Assembly: GCA_900708905.1 (NCBI GenBank)
Contig: CAADRB010000050.1
Location: 812,599 to 876,598 of the forward strand
Origin: Hymenolepis diminuta
Taxonomy: Eukaryota; Platyhelminthes; Cestoda; Cyclophyllidea; Hymenolepididae
Length of the DNA stretch: 64,000 nucleotides
Reading direction: 5' to 3'
Under the pieces are notes generated by a model that was not told where the DNA came from, searched no databases, and saw nothing but the letters and a program-made list of their open reading frames with translations. Positions 13,940 through 26,000 of the stretch are shown piece after piece (within the stretch, counting starts at the first letter, position 1; each line of letters starts with the position of its first letter). The translations under genes and the position numbers were made by a program.

Positions 13940-16900
13940 GTATGTCATGATTTGTTAACTCCTACTTGTTTATATTCAGTAGCATTTCACATTTATATTA
14001 GTCTGGAAATAAATTTTGTTGCGGTTTCATATTGACATAATATTTCTATTGTGGTTGATCACATGACTCCAGTTTAAAATATTTTGAATTTTTAAAGTTT
14101 CATGAACTTATTCGTAATCTATATTGCTACTCATAATATTTCAATAGAAATATTATTGTCCCGTTCGTAAGAGAAACTACTGAAGAACGGTTTTATTGAT
14201 TAAAAGATAGATGTGATTGTTTAATACTTCCATATCCTTACTTTTATATTTTTTTCAATATGTCTTATCTGCTTCAATTTTTTAGTAACTATGGAATTTC
14301 ACCTTGCTGAAATTTTCTCTCATTATCTTATATTTAGCTTGTAATGGAGTATTTCCAATCCTAGACATCCATATTTTCCCTCTTCCAACCTTAAGATTTT
14401 AAAATGATACATACAAATGAACGCATAGAGAGTTATCAGAGCAATGCGTTTGAAAGTTGTGAAGTTGTTGGGCCGTCTCTATCATACACGTGGAAATGTT
14501 TAAGCGCAAATGATACTGCATCCTTCAACTTTGTTGCTTTACTACATTCATACGATTCAATGTCTGATGAATGAACCGTTGATCTTAATCTGTTGATTTC
14601 ATTCTTTCTTATCTTTCATATAGCTTTGATTTATTAAATTTTTTTAATAATAAATTAAAATTTATTAAATTTTCTCTTTAGAGTTTTAACCCTCTAGTAT
14701 GTTTTTAATTATTATTCTGCAACAACAAATGGTATACTTGAGGATTTTTCGTTGAGTTAGGTTTTATGCGTCTGAACCGTGTTCTATGTCTGTGTTGCCC
14801 CCAAATCTCTAACTGTTTACGTTGTCAATTGTGTTCTAGGATCCTTTCACCCGTTTTTGTTATCTCTTGAATTTTATCTACCTTCTTGTGGACCTCCCCT
14901 AACTGAACTTTGCCGTTGTTTCCACCTATACTCACTTATGACAATCATCTTCTTTCCTTATTTTGATTTTGCAGTAACTATTTACTTTGATTTGTAGAAA
15001 TGTCAAGGGTAATGAATGCAGAACAGTTGGGTGCCAAAGTCAAAATTTTCTGAACTTCTAACTGTTGCTTTCTAATTGTCATTTTTCATATTTGCCAAAA
15101 ATGCAGTTTGACTTAGACTTGTACATTTAAGCACACTGACTATGAACATAATGTAAGTATTCACACCACATCATCTATGCCCTTCATTTGTATCTCTTGT
15201 CAATAGAAACAAAAAATGTTATCTAAAACAAAGGTGGTATCCGGTTTTAATATTTAATTCAAACTTTGTATGTAGAGATTCCCACATTTGCACTCGCAAA
15301 CTTATTTAGAGTTTGGGGATCTTTAGATGCTACTCAAATGGAGGACATGGTAATTAAACATGTAGTGGGTAGGATACAGATTTGGTGATTTGTTTATAAT
15401 TGCCGGCTGCACACTCAATGACTTACTTTTAAATTTACTTTTAAAGTTTACTTTTAAATTCTGAGCCTGATAAAATAAAGTGACTCTGCAACATTCATTT
15501 TGACGAGAAATTCGCATTCAACTTTCCTTCTCTTGACCAAGAACTAATCGTTTGGTTAGTCACATCAACTGAATCTGTGATCTTTGCTTTAACTGGCGTG
15601 TACCTTTAAGTATATGCCACCGAAATACACGTCGTCTAATCAATTAATTTTTGCGATTTTAGGAGCTAAACGAAACCTGTCGAATGATGCAACAGCGAGT
15701 GGCTGAGTTCCTTTCTCAAGTAGCCGACGATGCTGTTACATTGACTCTTATTCAACTGAATGATGAACTCAATTGTGCTTTCCAGCGGTAAGGACTCGCG
15801 CATATTCAATGATTTCCATCACAATTTACATATTGTACTTTGTTATATCTAGCTATGAGCGATTCGAACGCTACCGTCTACGAGCAATGCGTGCCCAAAT
15901 AGCCAACCAAAACGCGGGATACAATCGTCCGCCTCTTACAGCGATCGCCCAATCTGGGTCACCATCCCATCCCAACCAACTTCAACTCCAAAATGGGCCA
16001 TCTCAAACCACACAAACCAATCAATTGCCGGCCCCGGTCAATCAACTCAGCCTTCCCTCTACTTCCACCGACCATTCATCCAAATTGGATAATCAGCAGA
16101 AAGACGACGATAACCAAAGTGTTGATGACGATGATGAATTACTGAATGCTGTAGCAGAACAGACTCAGGTAACTCAGCAGGAAAGGGTTTTTTATACAAT
16201 CCTGTATACCATTGAGCAATGGAGCTTAGCTCCGAATTAAGTTATATTTCAGAAAAGATGACAAAATTCCAATATAGCGAAGGTTGGTTAGGCCCATGTT
16301 ATCATTACCTCATCAGAGAGAGGTAGCATTAAAGTATCGCATTTCGGCGTCTATCTACTTAGGAAAGTTTAAAGCCAACTGTTGTATTATTCTACGAATG
16401 TGAAGCGAGCTGTATGCAGAACATTAAGGGTTTCCTTATACTTACTTTGCACTAGATCCTTTGGGATTGTCTAAGTTGAAGAAAAATGTGGTTGATTAAT
16501 TCTCGAACCTCTTGCAACAGACAAGTTCAAACATCCTCACTCTTAGACTTGGATTGTAGAAAGTGTTATCCAGCCCTTTCGAAGAGTTAATCAATTCCAA
16601 CGAAATTCTCTTATCAAGAATATCGAAATTTTGAAATCTTTATTGTTTATCTGTAGAAATAATCAGTTTAAGTGCGCGGAAAATCTGTTTGTATTACGAG
16701 TCGAATACTTGTCTCCAAAATTTCTTTTAAAATTCCAATTAAATTAAAAGTGGTTAGATTACGCATCAACCAATGTCAGCCGAATCGAAAACTATTACAT
16801 TAGCGTCTTGTTTTTCTCAACAATTTTAGCGTAATGATTCTACAAGTGGAGAGCTAATTTCAGTTGCGGATTGGACAGATAACGCTTTGGCTCTCCAAGC

Positions 16901-17253
16901 TCTTAGACTTAACGATACCTCTAACGTAAGTTGAATCGGATGCTCTTCATTTTGGTCATCTTTAAATTATACCGTGTTTGTTATATATTTAGTCCACATG
17001 GAATTCTGATCCAAACGCGGCTCAACTTGAGCGAGTTTTTGGCGCAGGTTACCATGCTTTAACACTCAATCCAACAGACAATCAGCCACCTCAGCCAGCT
17101 CTTCAATCGCTGCCCGGACCACAACTGGAACCTTTACAACCTCAACCCGCTCCTCCTCCTGCGCCGAAACCTGCCTCTCAACCACCAGTCAAGAAAAGGA
17201 CACCCTCAGAAGTGCGCAGGCTTGAAGAGGCCCTCCTTCTTTTCGATTCTTGA
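13614..17253 (+). CDS. TOM1: TOM1/TOM1-like endosomal sorting adaptor, 3' half (GAT domain to stop), five exons
   Basis: Exons at 13614-13939, 15663-15787, 15853-16168, 16830-16925 and 16993-17253 join in phase with GT donors and AG acceptors, giving about 374 residues. TOM1 proteins are VHS-GAT adaptors on early endosomes that bind Tollip/Endofin, ubiquitin and clathrin. Seen here: a GAT three-helix region (LSTAQRERLSQDLAVVQ, then NDMLTELQP, then DLELLQ/ELNETCRMMQQRV) and the family hallmark YERFERYR. An acidic stretch (DDDDELLNAVAEQ), a Pro/Gln-rich linker and the C-terminal LLLFDS follow; LLLFD fits the clathrin box. The VHS domain, which should precede GAT, was not found in the upstream 13.6 kb, so the gene is 5' incomplete here. 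The first exon's acceptor (AG at 13612-13613) is my choice; an AG at 13700 is an alternative. Identity is firm for TOM1/TOM1L1/TOM1L2 as a group; the paralogue is not resolved. Confidence 0.88.
13940..15662 (+). other. Long intron of the TOM1-like gene
   Basis: 1,723 bp between GAT exons. It is AT-rich with no recognisable coding segment on either strand and no mobile-element protein similarity. The short open frames inside look random. Confidence 0.7.
15663..15787 (+). CDS. TOM1: TOM1 exon: GAT helix 2-3
   Basis: The acceptor is a T-rich tract ending in ttttag. The exon starts with ELNETCRMMQQRV and encodes the third GAT helix region up to the Arg codon split by the next intron (phase 2). 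The donor is gtaagg. It is 125 nt long and is followed by a 65-bp intron. Confidence 0.92.
15853..16168 (+). CDS. TOM1: TOM1 exon: end of GAT and Gln/Asn/Pro-rich acidic linker
   Basis: The first base completes the split Arg codon, giving YERFERYR, a strongly conserved junction in TOM1 proteins. A low-complexity Gln/Asn/Ser/Pro linker follows, then an Asp-rich patch with DDELLNAVAEQ. The ELL after acidic residues is a possible sorting or clathrin-type motif (inference). The donor is gtaact in phase 0. Confidence 0.9.
16169..16829 (+). other. Intron of the TOM1-like gene
   Basis: 661 bp of AT-rich sequence between the Asp-rich linker exon and the 32-residue exon. Nothing else was recognised in it. 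Confidence 0.75.
16830..16925 (+). CDS. TOM1: TOM1 exon: short linker (32 residues)
   Basis: A 96-nt in-phase exon between a strong acceptor (polypyrimidine, attttag) and a consensus donor gtaagt. It encodes an acidic, Leu-rich segment (LISVADWTDNALALQALRL). No known domain is visible; it may bind partners like the acidic clathrin-binding linker of vertebrate TOM1. This is inference. Confidence 0.85.
16993..17253 (+). CDS. TOM1: TOM1 terminal exon: Pro-rich tail with C-terminal clathrin-box-like motif
   Basis: The acceptor is atatttag after a 67-bp intron. The 86 codons begin STWNSDPNAAQLERVFG, pass through a Pro/Gln-rich stretch (QPQPAPPPAPKP) and a basic patch (KKR), and end in LEEALLLFDS before TGA. 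LLLFD fits L-phi-x-phi-[DE]. Vertebrate TOM1 also ends in a short hydrophobic-acidic tail, so placement at the very end is consistent. Confidence 0.88.
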   Translation, partial: STWNSDPNAAQLERVFGAGYHALTLNPTDNQPPQPALQSLPGPQLEPLQPQPAPPPAPKPASQPPVKKRTPSEVRRLEEALLLFDS

Positions 17254-20200
17254 TTTGAAATCTCGTCGCGAGAAATGCACAAAATATTAAACCGACATCC
17301 TCATGATGTGATGTATATAAACTAGAGGCCAAGTGTGCGACAAGTTGTCATCTTTGACTTACTGACTTTTGATGGCCGTTGACGTTCCATCTTGAGTTAC
17401 TTTTAAATGTTACTTTCTTCTTTTCCGCTGCTCCTTCATATTTTCCTTCCCTGATCTCAATATTGGTGCATATTGCATAATTGCTCTTGAAAACATATGC
17501 ACTTATCTGAAAAGAAATACTTGACAATTATAGATGGTTGCTTTGATTTGCTGTTATTATTTATAAGCATTAATTCAAGGAAATCCTCTCCAGTAGACAT
17601 TAAATATAATTATAGGTGAACAGTTTGTGATAATTGCAGTTACCGCATCGGCTAAGCTTATGCTCTTATCAGGTCAGATTTCTACGGTTAATGTCATAGT
17701 ATCGGTAAAACTATTTAAAATCATTGCTCTTGACTGCGTTCAAGTCCTTGGACGGTTAGGAAGTGATAACAGTAAGTGACGTCAACGGATATGCATTGTT
17801 ATTGAAGCAATAATAATTTGGGCTCATGCGTGTGTAGGAGCAGAATATCAGAAGTTCTGAGCGGGTGAAAAGTGTATTTTATTGCCGCCATTAAAATTCG
17901 AGGGATGGAAAAAGAGGAGGGATGAATCTAGAGAACCTTAAAAGGGGTATCAGAAATTGGTAAACACTTCAGAAAGTGACAAATGGGATCAGAGGAATAT
18001 AAAAACTGCACTATATCTGCTCGACTTGCAAGAAATGCTTTTTTGTGGTGAATGTGATTCCAAAATAATCATGTTAAAATCAGTAGGAAGTAATCCTTCA
18101 ATATCATGTCCTAAATACTCATGTTGGGCAGGAAATAATCCTGTGATTTTTTTCTGATTAGGATTTCACATTATGCTGCCTGATGCATAGTGAAATAAAG
18201 ATTTATTACCAGTCGATTATTGACCGGGTATATTAAAGAAAAAAATATATTTAAAGGTTATCCAAGAAACATTAAAGATTACACGCGTGCCACCATGGCT
18301 ACGCCGTGGGACAAGATTAGAGTAGTTGACTGTTTCCATGATGTCCCAGGTATTACGCAACTAACGGTAAAAACTGGGTTATTTACACCAACAAATTCCT
18401 AGCTTTATTGTGCTCCAAGCTCTTAAATACATTTATTCGAGCAGAGTCCAAAGGAGTGAGTGACACTTCAGATATTTCCGTTTCAGACAGCATACGATTG
18501 TGAATGAGTATATCCCAAACCGTAACATCTCACTAATCTACTCTATGCCTATTTTGGTCCCCGAGCTGGTAAGTAATTCCATATTAACTGAAATGGCTGA
18601 CAGCGTAGCGAATTTCTATTACATCAGTCACAGCGTGCTTGCTGGCTAATAGCATTTTCTCTATTATCTGCCAACTTTTTTATCATTGTATATGCGTTGA
18701 CATGCCTCAATCTTGTGACGTCCAGCTTGGCAGAAATTCTCTGAGAATACTTCTTCATAGGTTTTATTTTTAGGTATATTTAATATAATTATGGCCAAAC
18801 CGTGAATAACATTCTTAAAAAATTCCGTTCGGCTTCCAAGAAAGAAGGGTTATCTTTTGGCCAAATTTCACTGAACTTTGATTCTCATCATTATTGTCTC
18901 AATTTACATTTTGCCAATCAATTTAATGTATCTGACCGCATTGGTATCGTTTTCGCTGATTGGCAGCACTTCTTAGGTAAAACCTCTATCCCGCGCATTT
19001 TGGGAAATTAGGCTAAATGCGGATACTTAAAACTAACATCAAGGACCACCACAACATAATAAGTCATGTCCCTTTTCAAGTCCACTTTTCCTTTCTAAGA
19101 AATCTTTTTTGTTTGGCTAATTCTTTTGCCTTTTAGAACTAATTATATTTTACCCGAACAGAAGGATGACAGATGCTTCTATCCCAAGGTTAAAAACGGC
19201 AGTTACTCTAGAAAATAAGTTAACATTTTAATAATTGAATCCACGAAAGGAATGATTATGTTTTGCAAATTTCTGCAACACACATGAAGGGCCAAAATGT
19301 AATATGCACTACTAAGGAAAATAAATGTGCCTGAGTAAAGGACTTTTAAATTTAAAATCCTTTTTATGTTCAGGCATAAAATTCCAGCTAAAATAGTTGA
19401 TTCAGTAGACAGTCTCCAATAGCATTAACTATGTTAAATTTCATCCACAAGCAACTGTTCGATCAAAAGGAGATGGTGATTGATCTAATCGGTAAACAAC
19501 TGCCTATTGTCTAATTATTCCACGTTATATTCTGTCCATCATATTATACAGACCTCACTTTCGATTTATGCATAATTGAAGTATTCAAACTCTCTTCTGA
19601 TTATAAACTGTCAATACACCGGGACTGTTAGTTTAGTAAATGTGAGTTGGAGATTTAGTTAAACTGGACATCGTGAGAAAAAATAGTATTTCATAACCAT
19701 CAAAAATATGAACACGGACTTCGTAATTTATTCCACACTGGAATTACACTATCATAAAATTTAATTTATTATATTTCATAGATCAACTTTAAAATGGCTG
19801 GAAGGAAAATTAAGAGGACGATATTATACAACGAGTTTACTCTCAGTTCGCTGACTTTGCTTCCTTTACCTCTGCAGGCCTATTTGGAAATTGTGAATAC
19901 TTTTTCGCATTCAAAAAAAGCTTTTGTTGTTCTAAAAAGTTTAAAAATGTAACTTTGCTAATTTGGCTTATCTTTATATTTTGAAAGTCAGCCTACTCGA
20001 TTGATATCAGTAGAGTATATTTTCAAGTAAAATGTATCGCTCCAGCACTACATTTCTGAGGACATATTGTTATTATCAGCCAATTTAGCAACCTGAGTTA
20101 ATAAACCGACCTTAATTTAAAATCTATTAAATTCATTACTCATCATTTTAATTGCTTTAATACATTTATTTATAAATGTATTTATGCATAAGCATTATTG

Positions 20201-20351
20201 GGATTCTTCTATTAAGTTAAGTACACGAAAAATTTCTTCAACCCGCTCTAGTGAGAGAACCAATATCTTTTAAAGTAACAAGAAATAACAAGTGCCATTT
20301 GCTTGTCACATTAATAAATGAGCTCCAATTAGCACTGATCTCATAATATGA
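17254..20351. other. 3' flank of the TOM1-like gene, no further gene recognised
   Basis: Probably the 3' UTR start followed by intergenic DNA. Open frames at 17,957-18,157, 18,220-18,402 and 18,802-19,011 have no recognisable similarity. Confidence 0.55.
17286..17291 (+). terminator. Candidate poly(A) signal ATTAAA for the TOM1-like gene
   Basis: ATTAAA begins 33 nt after the stop codon. It is the commonest variant of AATAAA. The region is AT-rich, so chance occurrence is likely enough to keep confidence low. Confidence 0.3.
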
Positions 20352-21118
20352 GACTACTCAGACGCCTGGTGTTCGTGTTTATTCATTTTCTTTTTATGTC
20401 CCAGGGAAAACTCTCCCGGTTTGCACTTTTACTCAATTTCAAGCATCCAACCCCAGGATGTCCATTGCCTTGAGGCATGAGATCGGAAGGGTTGAGTCAT
20501 AAAAGTGGATACCTATTTCAGAATATCAAAATTCTTGCCCAATTTCATTGCTCCGATTTATGCTTCCTCTCATCAAGATCAAAAGCTTCTGAGTAATAAC
20601 TTTTGCTCCACAATCACACTTTATGATTCAATCCCGTCCTTTCTACATATAATTATGTCCAAGATATTCAGACCTTGATGACCAGTTTAATTTACTGAGT
20701 TCCTCTTCATTCATTTTTCCTCTTTCTCGAACAATGGGAAGGAGTTAGGTGAGATTAATATTGACGCTTTAATATGGCTGAGCACACAGTTGGTCGATCA
20801 TTGTGATGAGCAATGCCTCTGTATCCACCCTTTCATGCATAGAGTTGAAACGGCTTGGCTCTTAATGCACTATTAATGACAACGAGCATGCCCCAGAACT
20901 CCATAATTCATTATTGATTGGGAAGTACATTTAGGTAGGTAAAGAGCATACAGCATTAATAAATGAACCCATCCGGTAAATTATTCATGTTCTACCTACC
21001 CTAGCAATGGCGTCAGCACTTCAGTAGGCGCAATCAACTCTTCCGTTTCTAAATCACCGTGTTATACTCTTATCCGGAAACTGGATTCAGCCAATCACGG
21101 TGCAGCATAGAGGCTCAA
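20352..21118 (+). repeat. Left arm of a 767-bp inverted repeat
   Basis: The reverse complement is found at 35053-35819 with no indels. By eye I find two mismatches, at 20370 and 21112, both within 20 bp of the ends, so about 741 bp is identical. The arm encodes no long open frame. It holds a CCAAT motif and short internal complementary segments (ggtaggta near 20934, tacctacc near 20993). Arm ends do not show clean TG/CA or TIR termini in both copies. It may be a young non-autonomous repeat or TIR-like sequence. Confidence 0.95.
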
Positions 21119-22639
21119 ATAATATATACAAAAGATTCAATGTCGGGAGGCTTATATTACAATAAAAATGACGTAATTAAATGAAGTAATGTGGACTTGT
21201 TTGTAGTGAACCACAGTGTCACCAAATATGAAGAACACAGCATCGTTAAGAAAGAAGACACGTATTTTCGTAAAGGGTTTATTAATTGATAGACAGACAT
21301 GTTGCCATTGATTCTAAGATAACCCAAATAGATCTACATTAGCTGAGGATTTAAATAATCAAGTTGGGTCAGACCGATTGCACAACGGTAGACAAGTTAG
21401 ATCAAACTGACTCAATGAAATAACTGGGTTGTGACCCCTGCATTGGCATAGTTAACGTTAACTCGATCACACAAGTCTTCAACGTAATAGCAACATTGGA
21501 CTAACCTGATGTAGGTATTGTTTATGAAAATAAAGGTGTTTTTTATGTAGAAGAAATTTAAATCTAAACTAAATGAAGAAGTGATTCAGAGATAATATCA
21601 TGAAAAAACGTTTGATAACGCAGTTGAACTGTTTATTGGAATCATATGATAGATATATTTTTCATCGTATTTATTTAAGTGCCCAATTTTGCACACCAAC
21701 TGCCGTTTACATTTACCTTTTGGACACTTTGACGTCCTGGCCATCATATTATGCAAAGTGTCATCGTAAATGATGTTGAATGCTGAGCTCAATAATTTGC
21801 GGGCTACTACTCCCTTAACTGAATTAATAGGACTTTAATTCTTCCCTGATATTCACAATTTTTAATAAAATATTTGCTTAATCTTTTTCAATGTGTAAAT
21901 TTGCTTATTCTTGGCTGATCTAAAATTGAAATGTAGCGAGACAATTGGATATAAGAAGGTTGTATTTAGGTGATATGCTTATCATCTGCATATAATAAAT
22001 ATATTAAAAAATTAAATTTCATTCTCTGGAAAAATAAAATAAAGTAACTAAAATTGTGACTCAATCCCATCCAAACTTCACCTGCGCCTCTCCACTTTAG
22101 ACGGTACTGTTAGAAACTCTCAAATAATGATTTTTAAAAGGAGAGATTTGAAAGTTGATGGTCAGCCAAGTAGAATGAGAGGAGGTAAAGACATTTATAG
22201 AATTTACTGAAAACTACGATTTTCAAACTGCTCTCAATGTGTAATGGTCAATTTTCGGAATTTTGGCAGTGAAAAGCATGGTTCATTTGAAGAAATACTG
22301 TGTTACGAGGGCTCGTTACAACTCATATATGACACAAATGGAATATCTTTTGTAGCTTTCGTAGCTGTGCGGCGTCCGCTCACATGATGTGCATAATTTG
22401 AAAACTTCGCCCCCGGTTTGACTGAATCCTAATTTTTCATATGCATCTATATATGTACTCCAACACATTGTGATGCTTTGGTAAATTGTTAAACCCTGTT
22501 TTTGTAATCTTCTGTGCTTTAAAATGTAAGCCATAAGCATGCAGCTGACAAAGAACTAAAAGCAAACTCGCAACCTTGTCAGTCCAGACGGAAGCAAATT
22601 TACTAGCCTCTGAAAGTGGACTTATACGGAAGCCACACA
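21119..22639. other. Spacer between the left inverted-repeat arm and the mariner fossil
   Basis: The N-terminal part of the mariner transposase would be expected within about 21.95-22.65 kb but is not recognisable. Contains the 14-bp palindrome at 21450. Confidence 0.5.
21450..21463. repeat. 14-bp perfect palindrome AGTTAACGTTAACT
   Basis: The sequence equals its own reverse complement. It lies inside the DNA bracketed by the 767-bp inverted repeat. No function inferred. Confidence 0.9.
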
Positions 22640-23020
22640 TTGAACTATGGTGAATATTTGGCTAGTTTAGGAAATATGCTGACTTCTATGATCTTTATGT
22701 CTACCCTGAGTCGAAAGACCGCGGTCATCGTGACAGAATGATTACTTTTCTCACCCATTATATTCATTATGGCCGTCTCCTAACTCACCAGACCTTAATC
22801 CTTCCGATTATTACGTGTGGGGCGGGGTGTGGTTGAAAAGGAAGTAAATAAGCATCCCCATAACACCAAATACTCCTTTGGTGGAAGCAATAGCCCGGGG
22901 AATGGAGGGCACAATCAATAAAGACCACCTGATTCGATGAAACCTTGGTGTCGCTTTCGAACTCCAATTGAGTGGGTGACAAAGACCGAAGGAGGGTATG
23001 TAGAATATAATCCAGATTAA
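22640..23020 (+). mobile_element. mariner-family transposase fossil (C-terminal part)
   Basis: Tc1/mariner transposases cut and paste DNA between terminal inverted repeats. At 22768-22824 the plus strand reads WPSPNSPDLNPSDYYVWG, the conserved block around the last catalytic Asp of mariner transposases. VNKHPHNTK at 22843-22869 and EGGYVEYNPD with a stop at 23018 match the family C-terminus. The three blocks are in different frames, with stops and small indels between them, so the gene is dead. The N-terminal HTH region and the earlier catalytic Asp were not recognised, and terminal inverted repeats were not found. Confidence 0.8.
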
Positions 23021-26000
23021 AAGGCATTTTTTATTTGCTTTGTTACAAGATATTTTAGGCTTCAACCATTTACAGTGTCATTTTCTGTTTATCTGAAAGT
23101 GCGTAAGGTGTCCTCAGATGCACTCTGTACTGACGCTCTGTTGATCTCATTTCCCTCACTCAAGCACACCTTATATGCGTTTTGAGGTTGATTCGTTTCT
23201 TTTAGGAAAAGCTACCTAATCGGATTAGGACGTGCTTTACATAGCCTTCGTAAACAGCTATTTACTAGTGAGCTCAGAATATAATGCACACAGCATCCCA
23301 AAAAGGGATATGTTTAAGTCGCGTTATCTCTGCAATCCCATTTCGGAGTGATCGATACGTTACAGGTTACTTCAGGAGAAGATTGCAGTCTAAATGCCGA
23401 TATGTAAACTGGATACAAAATGAATTTCTCACTACTAAGCATTTAAAAATAAGGAACAGGAAGAATTCTGGTGCTAGTGCCAGATATATAAATTTCATGA
23501 CATGAATATTCAGTCTCACGTTGACAAATAAAGGTGTGAAATTATATCAGATCAGATGTTGACACCTCGACATAGGAGAACGAACTACTATTTCTAACAC
23601 TTCCTGTTTGAAACTCAGTTATTATTGTCTTTTTCCAATTTTAGAACTTACTTATTCTGCTAAATTAAATTAAAAACTAATAATTATTATTTTGAATTAT
23701 GCAAAATATGAATCAGCATTCAATTAATATGACAAAAAATGTTAGCCGTTTAGCCATTCCTTCAAATGCATACAGTGTCAGTTAGGTAGGTATTATATTT
23801 CCGCCAGGGAAAATTAGGAGCTTAGAGTTGCAGGGCCATACTCAGGAAGTTGGAGTCGAAAAAACTATGCCAGACTGAAAGTCAATCACTGAATATTATT
23901 GTCCCTCGAAGTCTTCCCTTTATTTGTTGCAATTGTACACTTTTTACTCTCATTATTTCCATTTACATTTAAGTCATTTTGTGCCTTTTAATAGAAGCAT
24001 GCATTAATAGTGCCTCTTTCATCACCAAGATACAAAATCCTCCATATTTTCACTCATTGAATAAGCAATTTAAATACAGGTTTACGCATTCCTGCATTCC
24101 TGCATCCTGGTGAAATATCGCTTTAGTGTATTGGACTTTGAATCCAAGTGCTTCAATATTCTACCTCTTATCTGGATTTTAAAGCTAAAATACTTGTGAA
24201 GCTTCTTTATTCAAAGTCTAAACTAATACTGTAAAGATATCTGCACCTACTTTTACATTCTGTTCTCCAAATTGATATTTCATGATGTTATGACTATTGA
24301 CCCTCGGGAATTGACGTTAAATTCTTGTTGTATGTTACTGACAGCTAAGCATCATAAAATTCTAGATAGATGAGATGGTTTAATAAAATCGTCTCAAGTA
24401 AAAAGCGTTGGTTACTTTTGAGCAGTTGGTTTTGGATGTATGTTACACAATTTAATATGTGTATAATTAAATTAAGTCACTTTATATAAAATTCTGTTTC
24501 AAAAAATGATATTCCTTTTCAGTCAGAGAAATTGCCAGGTGGAATTCTAAGGGATGTATTCCGGGAGCTAAAGTAGATAAAAATACCAAAAAGAGTGTCA
24601 ATCATTAAAAACTTTTTGTCTCTCTGATTTTTTCCACTATATTCATTTTAACCCTTAACTTAATTTATTATGAAACGCGTTGATTTCCATTTGCAACAAT
24701 ATATTTGTGCTGCATGAATAATCTATTACTTCTTATTACGGAAACACCATAATTGAAGTATTTTCAAACAAAGTAGAAAGAAAATATATTAGAGCTTCTC
24801 ACACCTAACTATGATGTCCACGATGTTATACTGCTAATCTGACAGTCTGAGGTTTCAAGCTCCAAATTATAGAGCCGCAAAATTGCTCCAACTTTTAGAC
24901 AATAAGCATCTGTATCCCACCTCTTTCTCTGACTTTGTAATACCCTTCACCTCAACGTTTCAACTCGAATGATGCATTACCTTCTGAACAAGTACAGAAA
25001 TTTTCTTTTCGGATCTTCCAGGTCTTTGGTACGTAGTATCCAATATGTTGCAATCGTGGCACAGTGAGATCTAGTTTTTGGAATAAAAGCCAGTTTGATC
25101 TAGTACACAATATTTGGGGAAGACAATTTTACTGTTTGCTCCCACTATTTAAATATTTACTCCTGCTACACTTAACTCCTTCATGGTTTTATTACTACCC
25201 CCACTTATTTCAAAACTGTTGCTACTACTATTCCGAATTCTACTATTTCATTATTAAGAAAATTTTTATTATTGCATTACACTTTACAATTAGGTACCAC
25301 CAGGTGAAAGTTAGTCTCTATATGAAAGGGTTGATTAAAAAAGGCATTATGTGATTTTAGAACCAGTACGCGAACTCAAGTAAATGAGGAGATTTGCAAA
25401 ACATATGAAAATGAAATAAGGGTTTTTAAGGCTAAGAGACTTTGGGTAGCAGGAAAAAAAGAGAATCAAAGTTTACCATGAGGGTACACCACGATCACTT
25501 CAAAGAAAATGGATAACATTTATTAGAAAAAATTCCAACTTTCCTGAAGTGGGAAAAGAGGGTAATGAAATGTTATGTGATGACCATAACAAGGACTCAG
25601 AGCCGTAAAAACCTGGGTTCTGAAACGCTCTTTGACGTTGTAATTGTCGACAGCAAAATTGCAGCTCGAGCAACACAACAGCACTTGAGTCTGATTACAA
25701 GTACCAACTTCATTTTATCACAAATTTAAAATCGGGAGAGAGATATATTAGGTTCACATCATAGATGTAATTTGAGGGTTGCACTCTCCGAAATCCCGTT
25801 TTATTAGTTAACAAAGGGTCCGTTAACAGAAAGAGGACTATTTAATACGTACTCTGTATTCTAAATCAAAAGATGATACAAAATCTCGCCTAGTCTTGGG
25901 ATTAGGCAAATTATAATGCGTTGCGGTTTAATACCAAACTAGCCCCAAAACCTCTTCAAAATGTTCCATTATTTGAATTAGAAGTCGAAAGAGAACTAAA

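Noticed and set aside
22785..23065. Two overlapping minus-strand open frames
   Set aside because: They are antisense shadows of the mariner transposase fossil on the plus strand.
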